Below, piece after piece: positions 5,733 to 10,144 of a DNA stretch of 10,144 bases. The position numbers were made by a program, and so were the translations under genes. Where the stretch lies: contig JAGWFU010000017.1 in the NCBI GenBank assembly GCA_028867845.1, forward strand, positions 1-10,144, in the 5' to 3' direction. The notes beneath the pieces are model-generated. The model was not told where the DNA came from. It made no database searches and worked only from the letters and a program-made list of their open reading frames with translations. Each line of letters starts with the position of its first letter. Position 1 is the stretch's first letter. The stretch comes from Microcaldota archaeon. GTDB lineage: Archaea > Micrarchaeota > Micrarchaeia > Micrarchaeales > Micrarchaeaceae.

Positions 5733-6251
5733 ATGGCAAACGAAGTTCAGGCAACCGCAACAGAGGCCCAGGCGCCACAGCCTGCCGCAGCTGCGGCGGC
5801 ACCGAAGAAGAAGGCAGCTCCTAGGAAGTCCTCAAAGAAGGGGCCGAGAGTAGTCTTCGTGAAGAGCAAGAGGAAGGCCGCGATAGCCAGGGCTTCGGTC
5901 AAGGAGGGCAACGGAAGGATCAGGATCAACAGCTTCAACATAGAGACGGTGGAGCCGAAGGAGCTCAGGAGGATAATGATGGAACCGATCAGCGTATCGA
6001 GCGGCACCAAGTCGCTGTCCGCGAAGGTGAACATAGACGTAAGCGTCAACGGCGGCGGCATAAGCGCGCAGGCCCAGGCGGTGAGGGGCGCGATAGCGAA
6101 GGGGATTGCAGCCTTCTCCGAGGGAGACGACCTCAAGAGGGAGTACATGAAGCACGACAGGTCTATGATCGTTGACGATTTCAGGCGTGTGGAGCCAAAG
6201 AAGTTCAAGGGACCGAAGGCAAGGGCAAGGTTCCAGAAGTCCTATAGATGA
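5733..6251 (+). CDS. rps9: Small-subunit ribosomal protein uS9 with Ala/Lys-rich N-terminal extension
   Basis: A 172-residue 30S protein. The core runs from about residue 38 (VVFVKSKRKAAIARASVKEG) through the VSVNGGGISAQAQAVRGAIA region to the invariant C-terminal tail ARARFQKSYR, which in ribosomes reaches the P-site tRNA. Archaeal uS9 is usually about 130-140 residues. The excess is an N-terminal stretch of roughly 35 residues made almost only of Ala, Pro, Lys, Gln and Thr, probably disordered. Two starts are possible: ATG 5724, overlapping the rpl13 stop, or ATG 5733 (MANEVQ), with TGAT at 5725-5728 as part of a ribosome-binding site. I prefer 5733, but the difference is only three residues. 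rpoN starts 12 bases after the stop. Confidence 0.95.
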   Translation: MANEVQATATEAQAPQPAAAAAAPKKKAAPRKSSKKGPRVVFVKSKRKAAIARASVKEGNGRIRINSFNIETVEPKELRRIMMEPISVSSGTKSLSAKVNIDVSVNGGGISAQAQAVRGAIAKGIAAFSEGDDLKREYMKHDRSMIVDDFRRVEPKKFKGPKARARFQKSYR

Positions 6252-6263
6252 TGGTTGATACAT

Positions 6264-6464
6264 ATGATGATTCCAGTCAGGTGCTTTAGCTGCGGTGCGG
6301 TGATCGCCGACAAGTGGGAGGACTACGACAAGAGGGTCAACAAGGACAAGGAGGCCGCAGGCAAGGTGCTCGACGAGATGGGTGTCAAGAGGTACTGCTG
6401 CAGGAGGATGTTCCTGAGCAACGTTGAGCTGATCGACGAGTTCGTCCAGTTCGGAAGGAAGTAA
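6264..6464 (+). CDS. rpoN: DNA-directed RNA polymerase subunit Rpo10 (N)
   Basis: A 66-residue zinc protein, the counterpart of eukaryotic RPB10, which sits in the Rpo3-Rpo10-Rpo11-Rpo12 assembly platform. It begins MMIPVRCFSCG, matching the invariant MIIPVRCFTCG start. The zinc ligands are C7, C10, C45 and C46, the last two in the typical RYCCRRM motif. The following segment reads NVELIDEF where the family usually has HVDLIDK. An in-frame TTG at 6255 exists but the ATG at 6264 fits the family start exactly. The rpo3 partner gene is five genes upstream in the same block. The usual next genes in this operon in other archaea (rpoK and enolase) are not present before rps2. Confidence 0.95.
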   Translation: MMIPVRCFSCGAVIADKWEDYDKRVNKDKEAAGKVLDEMGVKRYCCRRMFLSNVELIDEFVQFGRK

Positions 6465-6472
6465 GAGTGATG

Positions 6473-6481
6473 TATTAAATA
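6473..6481 (+). promoter_or_regulatory. TATA box of the tRNA-Pro / rps2 unit
   Basis: The sequence TATTAAATA lies in the 44-base gap after rpoN. Its centre is 32 bases before the tRNA-Pro 5' end, which predicts transcription starting about 6 bases ahead of the tRNA. This gap makes an independent promoter for tRNA-Pro and rps2 likely, although read-through from rpoN is also possible. Confidence 0.5.
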
Positions 6482-6508
6482 GATGATTGATGTTAATTGT
6501 AGCTACAT

Positions 6509-6604
6509 GGGGCCGTATGCTAGCCTGGTAGGCTTCCGGCATGGGGTGCCGGCGACCCGAGATAGCTATTTTAGCTTACGGGAATTCAAATCTCGGCGGC
6601 CCCA
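6509..6604 (+). tRNA. tRNA-Pro, anticodon GGG, interrupted by an intron in the T arm
   Basis: The acceptor GGGGCCG at 6509-6515 pairs with CGGCCCC at 6597-6603, followed by discriminator A6604. The anticodon stem CCGGC/GCCGG (6536-6540 and 6548-6552) closes the loop ATGGGGT, with U33 and anticodon GGG for Pro codons CCC/CCU. The D arm has the typical AGCCTGGTA loop and a weak stem. The variable region is CGAC. The T stem 5' strand CCGAG (6557-6561) is separated by 23 bases from the T loop TTCAAAT (6585-6591) and its 3' strand CTCGG. Removing 6562-6584 restores a perfect T arm. CCA is not encoded. rps2 begins 11 bases downstream, its ribosome-binding GGTG lying 1 base after the tRNA end. Confidence 0.95.
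6562..6584 (+). other. 23-base tRNA intron with bulge-helix-bulge motif at position 53/54
   Basis: The splice motif is complete. Exon bases CCCG (6556-6559) pair with intron bases CGGG (6579-6582) as the central 4-base-pair helix. The bulges are AGA (6560-6562) and AAT (6583-6585), each three bases on opposite strands. The outer exon helix is G6554-C6587 and A6555-U6586. The inner hairpin is formed by AGCU (6564-6567) with AGCU (6573-6576). Archaeal splicing endonuclease cuts between the second and third bulge bases, here after 6561 and after 6584, which joins CCGAG to TTCAAAT exactly. Confidence 0.92.
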
Positions 6605-6615
6605 CGGTGTTTAAG

Positions 6616-7284
6616 ATGGCAGAAGAGCAATTGTTGGCGAACCAGAACGATTACCTAGAGGCAGGAATACACATCGCCACAAAGGTAAGGAGCCCTGGGA
6701 TGATAAAGTTCATCTACAAGGTGAGGGACGACGGCCTCTACCTTCTGGACCTCAAGACGATCGACACGAGGATAGGCACTGCCGCTAAGATGATAGGCAG
6801 GTATCAGCCTGATGACATAGTGGTCACGGCATCGAGGATCTACGCCATAGTCGCTGCGCAGAAGTTCGCCGAGATAATAAACGCCAAGTTCATAAAGGGC
6901 AGAGTCACGCCTGGAGTGTTCACGAACCCCAACAGGCCAGACTTCATGGAGCCGAAGCTCATAGTCATAAGCGACTCAAGGAACGAGAAGCAGGCGATAA
7001 AGGAGGCCAGCAGGATAAACATGCCCATCGTCGCGCTGAGCGACACTGACAACTCCACCAAGTTCATAGACATGATCATACCCTCCAACAACAGGGGAAG
7101 GAGGTCGCTCGCGTTCATCTACTTCCTCCTAGCAAGGGAGGTGCTCAAGGCAAGGGGCGCGATAGCCACGAACGAGGAGTTCAAGTACTCCATCTCCGAC
7201 TTCGAGGCAAAGGTCGACGTCACGAAGCAGCAGGCAAGGCCCGAGGGCAGGGAGGGCATGACAGCGCACCAGTACCAGCGCTGA
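6616..7284 (+). CDS. rps2: Small-subunit ribosomal protein uS2
   Basis: A 222-residue 30S protein of normal archaeal length. The conserved opening YLEAGIHIATKVRSPGMIKFIY leads to the DGLYLLDLKTIDTRI segment, then VVTASRIYAIVAAQKFAE, the FIKGRVTPGVFTNP block and the MPIVALSDTDN strand, all characteristic of archaeal/eukaryotic uS2. The frame is open back to 6541 inside the tRNA-Pro, but the ATG at 6616 has GGTG at 6606-6609, six bases ahead, and gives the expected N-terminal length. The C-terminal 25 residues are polar and not conserved in my memory of the family. It lies next to tRNA-Pro, where other archaea have rpoK and enolase between rpoN and rps2. Confidence 0.95.
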   Translation: MAEEQLLANQNDYLEAGIHIATKVRSPGMIKFIYKVRDDGLYLLDLKTIDTRIGTAAKMIGRYQPDDIVVTASRIYAIVAAQKFAEIINAKFIKGRVTPGVFTNPNRPDFMEPKLIVISDSRNEKQAIKEASRINMPIVALSDTDNSTKFIDMIIPSNNRGRRSLAFIYFLLAREVLKARGAIATNEEFKYSISDFEAKVDVTKQQARPEGREGMTAHQYQR

Positions 7285-7338
7285 TTCTTTCTACTCTTCG
7301 TATGGCAATTAGTTGTGCACGAGCCTGGGCTATGTCTG

Positions 7339-7716
7339 CTATCTGGATGCGTTGCCCAGCGCCTTGAGTATCCTAGCTACTATCTGCTTCGATATCTTCT
7401 TGTTCCTCGGAGTATTGCCGAGCACCACGAGCTCTATGTCCTGGGTGAGCCATTGGTATCCTTCTGCGTTGCTCGCTCCCTTGAGCTTCATCTCCCTCTC
7501 GTCCATCATCTCGAACTCCTCCTCCACCTCCACTCCGTAGATTTCTTTCATATCCTCTGCGGTAGTTATGTCGACGTAAGCGAGGGGCCCTCCTTCAGCT
7601 TCGGAGAGCTGCTGGAACAGCCCGCTCAGCTTCTTCGCTGACGCAGGCTTCATCTCGCCCCTCTGCGACTCCTCAACCTTCTTTATCCCGTCCAAAATGC
7701 TTTTTGTGCTTGCCAA
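7339..7716 (-). CDS. Uncharacterised 125-residue acidic protein
   Basis: I do not recognise this family. The protein has no membrane helix, no cysteine and no signal peptide. Residues 1-40 are amphipathic with several Lys and Glu, and residues 53-77 form a strongly acidic stretch (DMKEIYGVEVEEEFEMMDE). A short hydrophobic strand, DIELVVLGN, near residues 93-101 is followed by a basic C-terminal helix RNKKISKQIVARILKALG. TTG at 7716 is taken as the start because GTGAT, an exact match to the 16S rRNA tail complement, stands 3 bases ahead of it, and no ATG lies near. The gene follows the UbiA-family gene by 9 bases on the same strand, so the two are very likely one operon. It is convergent with rps2 across a 54-base gap holding only a T-rich run after the rps2 stop. 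Confidence 0.72.
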   Translation of the reverse strand: MASTKSILDGIKKVEESQRGEMKPASAKKLSGLFQQLSEAEGGPLAYVDITTAEDMKEIYGVEVEEEFEMMDEREMKLKGASNAEGYQWLTQDIELVVLGNTPRNKKISKQIVARILKALGNASR

Positions 7717-7725
7717 GTAATCACT

Positions 7726-8598
7726 TCAAATAGCTATGTAGACCAGCGCTGCGGCGAGGTAGACTATTATCGCCACGGCCATCGCCCCGAGGCTGAGGTT
7801 CCTGGAGAGCCTGAAGAAGCCATCGGTGTAGTTCTTCCTCGCGTATCCCAGCGCCATGAAGAAGAGCGCTATGTCGACCACGACGATTGGCACGAGGTAG
7901 ACAAGGTTGTAGGCGAAGGGGCTCTTGAAGAAGAACATGAATATGCTGATCGCGATTGCCTCAATGTAGAGCGTGAAGGCGAACCATGCCGACCTCTCCC
8001 CGCCTATGTGGAATATCAGGTTCCTTGCCTTCCTGACCTTGAGGTCGCCCTTGTAGTCCCTTATCATGCCGTGAATCTCCCTCGCGAGCCCGCTGAGGAA
8101 GACGGTGAACGATATCAGCAGTATGTTGAGGTTGAGCGTCGCTCCGGTTATCGAGTTGCCGTAGAGGAACGGTATCACCATGGAGAATGCGATGTAGACG
8201 TTGCCGATTAGCAGCATGTTCTTCATCTTGTAGCTGTAGAGGAATGCGAGCACGCTGAACGCCAGAGCTATGGCAAACGCAAGCACGTTTATGAACACGC
8301 TTGCAAGCGTCCCTATTGCGAAGCAGAAGATGGCTATCGCAAAAGCGGACCTCTCGCTCAGCACGCCGGACACGAGCGGCCTCTCAGTCCTCTTGTTCTC
8401 CCTGTCTGTGTGCACGTCGAAGTAGTCGTTTATCGCGAAAGATCCCATGCTGACAAAGATGGGGGTTATGATGCTGAGCGCGAGCACGTATGCCGATGGA
8501 AGGCCTCCTGATATAATCTCGGCTGCCACAACGGCTATGACTAGCATTATGCTGTGCTCTATCCTTGTAAGCCTCGCAATCGCGACCGCCCTGTTCAT
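7726..8598 (-). CDS. UbiA-family prenyltransferase, probable digeranylgeranylglyceryl phosphate synthase
   Basis: A 290-residue membrane protein with about eight to nine hydrophobic helices. The first Asp-rich site is NDYFDVHTDRENKRTERP (57-74), containing the NDxxDxxxD pattern that binds the Mg-diphosphate of the prenyl donor. The second is REIHGMIRDYKGD (173-185) with D181 and D185; a further Asp common in the archaeal enzymes at about 178 is Met here. In archaea the usual member of this group adds the second geranylgeranyl chain to geranylgeranylglyceryl phosphate in ether-lipid synthesis. Other UbiA members use quinone or haem acceptors, so the lipid role is likely but not proven. ATG at 8598 is 27 bases from a TATA box, so the mRNA is probably leaderless. 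The 125-residue gene follows in the same operon. Confidence 0.87.
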   Translation of the reverse strand: MNRAVAIARLTRIEHSIMLVIAVVAAEIISGGLPSAYVLALSIITPIFVSMGSFAINDYFDVHTDRENKRTERPLVSGVLSERSAFAIAIFCFAIGTLASVFINVLAFAIALAFSVLAFLYSYKMKNMLLIGNVYIAFSMVIPFLYGNSITGATLNLNILLISFTVFLSGLAREIHGMIRDYKGDLKVRKARNLIFHIGGERSAWFAFTLYIEAIAISIFMFFFKSPFAYNLVYLVPIVVVDIALFFMALGYARKNYTDGFFRLSRNLSLGAMAVAIIVYLAAALVYIAI

Positions 8599-8620
8599 CA
8601 GATTGTATTGTGATATAACG

Positions 8621-8629
8621 AATAAATAG
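8621..8629 (-). promoter_or_regulatory. TATA box of the UbiA-family gene
   Basis: CTATTTATT on the minus strand is centred 27 bases before the ATG at 8598, so the first transcribed base is predicted at or next to the start codon, typical of archaeal leaderless genes. The 88-base gap to the divergent pilin-like gene carries one such element for each direction. Confidence 0.55.
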
Positions 8630-8651
8630 GGGGCAGGTAGGGCTTATGGGA

Positions 8652-8659
8652 TTTTATTA
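8652..8659 (+). promoter_or_regulatory. TATA box of the pilin/Gly-rich fusion gene
   Basis: TTTTATTA is centred about 31 bases ahead of the ATG at 8687, predicting a leader of about 5 bases. No convincing ribosome-binding sequence precedes the ATG, in keeping with near-leaderless translation. Confidence 0.5.
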
Positions 8660-8686
8660 CTTGGCTCCCCTACAAAGCAGAATCAG

Positions 8687-10003
8687 ATGGAACTGAAGCT
8701 AAAAGCCCAGTCTGCAATGGAGTACCTGATGACCTACGGGTGGGCCATACTCGTTGTCGCAATCGTACTAGCGATACTCTACCAGATAGGCGTATTCAGC
8801 GGACACTCACTGCTTGGAACGTCCTGTCTAGCGAGCACTGGGTATCTCTGCACATCTCCGCAGCTCAACACAACTGGGAACCTGATAGTGCAGTTCGCGC
8901 AGATTGGGCAGACCGTCACCATCACGGGGATAGCATGCACAAAGAACGCATCTACACCTACAAACATACAGAACATAGCGCAACAGCAATTGGCTACCGG
9001 CCAGAGGACCAACTTGGTGTACAGCTGCCCTCTGGCGTCCAATACGATAGGCACCACTTTCTCCGGTTACCTCTGGGTTCAATACAATACTCAGATAGAA
9101 AATGGTAACCTCGGCCGCGTGGCATCTGTCACCGCGCCCGCCTCCACTGCCGCGCCAGTTTCAGCGACCACATCCACGACCACCACAACTACCACGACGA
9201 CATCGACCACTTCCATATTCTTCACCGCAACCTGCGGCGGCACCTTGACCTTGGCCGCCGGCAATAACGTTTGTACCTTCACTTCAACTGGAACCTTCAC
9301 TGTTACAGGAAACCCCGGCAACGTGGCAGTACTTGTAGTCGGTGGCGGAGGGGGTGGAGGCTTTTCAGAGGGTTCGTATGGAGGTGCGGGCGGCGCTGGC
9401 GGTTTCATAGAGAACGACAACTTCGCAGTTGTCCCAATTGCCTATTCGGTAACAGTAGGCTTTGCAGGGCCCGGAGGCATCGGATTTAACACTCCCGTAC
9501 AAGCTGATGGAGGCAGCAGCGCGTTCAACACGATAACAGCTTTGGGCGGAGGAGGTGGCGGAGCATCTTACTGTTGCACCGGCGGAGTCGGCAACGGAGC
9601 ATCAGGTGGCTCGGGCGGCGGCGGCGGCCCTAACGTCTATGGGGGCGCAGGCGGCTCGGGAACCGGAGGGCAGGGTAACGGTGGGGGCAGCAGCGGCAGT
9701 GCAAGCGGTGGCAGCGGAGGAGGCGGAGCCGGCGGGGCGGGCGGCGCAGGCACAAGCGGTAACGGCGGCGCAGGTCTGTCCAGCAGCATCTCAGGATCAC
9801 TAACGTATTACGCAGGCGGGGGCGGCGGAGGCCCATCGGGAACGGGAGGACAGGGCGGCGGAGCCGCCGGCGGGCATGGCGCATCAGCAACTGCTAACAC
9901 TGGTGGTGGAGGCGGCGGCAGCAACGCAGGAGGGAACGGCGGCAATGGCGGCACCGGCATAGTTATCGTAGCCTACAACGCCCTGGGCAATGGGAACCCC
10001 TAA
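8687..10003 (+). CDS. Pilin-like surface protein with Thr-rich linker and Gly-rich domain
   Basis: A 438-residue protein in three parts. Residues 1-35 are a class III (archaeal type IV pilin) signal peptide: MELKLKA, then QSAMEYLMTYGWA with Gln at +1 and Glu at +5 after the predicted cut, then a hydrophobic helix to about 35. Residues 38-145 form a small head with cysteines at 47, 55, 84 and 114, able to make two disulfides. Residues 146-176 are a Thr/Ser/Ala/Pro linker with a run of nine Thr, a likely O-glycosylated spacer. Residues 179-430 start with a CTFTSTGTFTVTG strand and continue as a Gly-rich domain with Gly-Gly-Gly runs, closing with the strand GTGIVIVAY. That opening and closing match the Gly-rich domains common in secreted and phage-tail proteins. 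It is probably anchored outside the cell or assembled into a pilus-like fibre. The function of the Gly-rich part is unknown. Confidence 0.88.
   Translation: MELKLKAQSAMEYLMTYGWAILVVAIVLAILYQIGVFSGHSLLGTSCLASTGYLCTSPQLNTTGNLIVQFAQIGQTVTITGIACTKNASTPTNIQNIAQQQLATGQRTNLVYSCPLASNTIGTTFSGYLWVQYNTQIENGNLGRVASVTAPASTAAPVSATTSTTTTTTTTTSTTSIFFTATCGGTLTLAAGNNVCTFTSTGTFTVTGNPGNVAVLVVGGGGGGGFSEGSYGGAGGAGGFIENDNFAVVPIAYSVTVGFAGPGGIGFNTPVQADGGSSAFNTITALGGGGGGASYCCTGGVGNGASGGSGGGGGPNVYGGAGGSGTGGQGNGGGSSGSASGGSGGGGAGGAGGAGTSGNGGAGLSSSISGSLTYYAGGGGGGPSGTGGQGGGAAGGHGASATANTGGGGGGSNAGGNGGNGGTGIVIVAYNALGNGNP
9166..9216 (+). repeat. ACC/ACG/ACT threonine-codon tract
   Basis: A run of mostly Thr codons (residues 161-176 of the protein) uses ACC, ACA, ACT and ACG mixed, so it is kept at the protein level and is not a simple identical-triplet repeat. 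It separates the pilin-like head from the Gly-rich domain. Confidence 0.6.
9341..9955 (+). repeat. GGN-rich low-complexity coding region
   Basis: More than half of the codons here are Gly codons (GGC, GGA, GGT and GGG mixed), with Ala and Ser as the main others. This gives a strong excess of G over C on the plus strand and long false open frames on the other frames rich in Arg and Ala. No exact long repeat unit is seen. Confidence 0.65.
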
Positions 10004-10005
10004 GC

Positions 10006-10014
10006 TTTTATTTA
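10006..10014 (+). promoter_or_regulatory. TATA box of the second pilin-like gene
   Basis: TTTTATTTA begins 3 bases after the TAA of the preceding gene and is centred about 32 bases before the ATG at 10042. The second pilin-like gene therefore seems to have its own promoter instead of depending on its upstream neighbour. Confidence 0.55.
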
Positions 10015-10041
10015 TCATAAGTCAAATGTGTCCTGATTAAC

Positions 10042-10144
10042 ATGGGCAAGGCACAGTCTGCAATGGAGTACCTAATGACATACGGGTGGGCCATACTCGT
10101 TATTGCGATTGTGCTTGCGATACTTTACCAATTGGGCATTTTCG
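10042..10144 (+). CDS. Second class III signal peptide (pilin-like) protein, N-terminal part
   Basis: The first 34 codons are visible before the window ends. It starts MGKA, then QSAMEYLMTYGWAILVIAIV, and continues LAILYQLGIF, the same signal-peptide/helix module as the gene at 8687 with only three conservative changes (Val/Ile, Ile/Leu, Val/Ile) after the cleavage site. The leader before the predicted cut is shorter (4 residues against 7). The rest of the protein is outside the window, so it is not known whether it also carries a Thr linker and Gly-rich domain. Confidence 0.85.
   Translation, partial: MGKAQSAMEYLMTYGWAILVIAIVLAILYQLGIF

Noticed and set aside
5832..6542. 236-residue open frame on the minus strand across rps9, rpoN and the tRNA-Pro
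   Set aside because: It is the reverse of three well-supported genes, has no recognisable domain and is His/Pro/Leu-rich as expected from antisense of GC-rich codons.
6541..6615. Start of rps2 at the ATG inside the tRNA-Pro
   Set aside because: That ATG is part of the tRNA anticodon loop; the ATG at 6616 has a ribosome-binding GGTG and gives the normal uS2 N-terminus.
7339..7716. Identification of the 125-residue protein as a PDCD5-type DNA-binding protein
   Set aside because: The size and operon position suggested it, but the conserved PDCD5 helices and its RLANIRLVRPE-type motif are absent.
9341..9955. Gly-rich region considered as a CRISPR-like or tandem-repeat array, and its antisense Arg-rich frames as genes
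   Set aside because: There is no fixed repeat unit or spacing; the pattern is mixed Gly codons in one continuous frame, and the other frames are by-products of GGN codons.
10005..10041. Transcription terminator after the Gly-rich protein gene
   Set aside because: The T-rich run overlaps the TATA element of the next gene, and no hairpin is present, so a terminator cannot be separated from the promoter.

Overview
The window is archaeal chromosomal DNA. The evidence is the archaeal versions of RNA polymerase subunits Rpo3 and Rpo10, ribosomal protein eL18 (L18e) grouped with uL13, uS9 and uS2, TATA-box promoters sitting about 26-32 bases ahead of near-leaderless start codons, tRNA genes without an encoded CCA, a tRNA intron with a bulge-helix-bulge splice motif, a UbiA-type prenyltransferase, and class III (pilin-type) signal peptides. 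The QSAMEYLMTYGWA signal-peptide sequence and the compact proteins suggest a DPANN lineage, most likely near Micrarchaeota (ARMAN-type). That placement is an inference from motif memory and was not tested by a search.

Bases 1-3382 form a surface-glycan region. It starts with the end of a polyprenyl-phosphate sugar transferase, followed within a few bases by a 14-helix lipid-linked oligosaccharide flippase. Next come a HAD-superfamily phosphatase with its own promoter and, convergent with it, an AglJ-like family 2 glycosyltransferase. A 195-residue protein on the minus strand (3493-4080) has no assigned function; its C-terminal half looks like a CheD-type fold without the CheD active site.

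Bases 4100-7284 are an information-processing block on the plus strand: rpoD, tRNA-Leu(GAG), rpl18e, rpl13, rps9, rpoN, tRNA-Pro(GGG), rps2. The order follows the archaeal 'S9 operon' known from haloarchaea, where a tRNA-Leu also precedes L18e. Spacing is extremely tight: the tRNA-Leu starts 2 bases after the rpoD stop, and rpl18e/rpl13 overlap by an ATGA. The tRNA-Pro contains a 23-base intron in the T arm, at position 53/54, with a complete bulge-helix-bulge motif whose predicted cuts restore a normal T arm exactly.

Bases 7339-8598 (minus strand) are a two-gene unit: a UbiA-family prenyltransferase, probably for archaeal ether-lipid synthesis, and an unrecognised 125-residue acidic protein. 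Bases 8687-10003 encode a three-part surface protein: a pilin-like signal peptide and head with four cysteines, a Thr-rich linker, and a long Gly-rich domain. A second gene with almost the same signal-peptide segment starts at 10042 and runs off the window. The flanking glycan genes and the Thr-rich linker fit together as parts of a glycosylated cell surface, but no sequence feature proves the link.

No insertion sequence, CRISPR array or origin was seen. No stretch above 300 bases lacks a gene.
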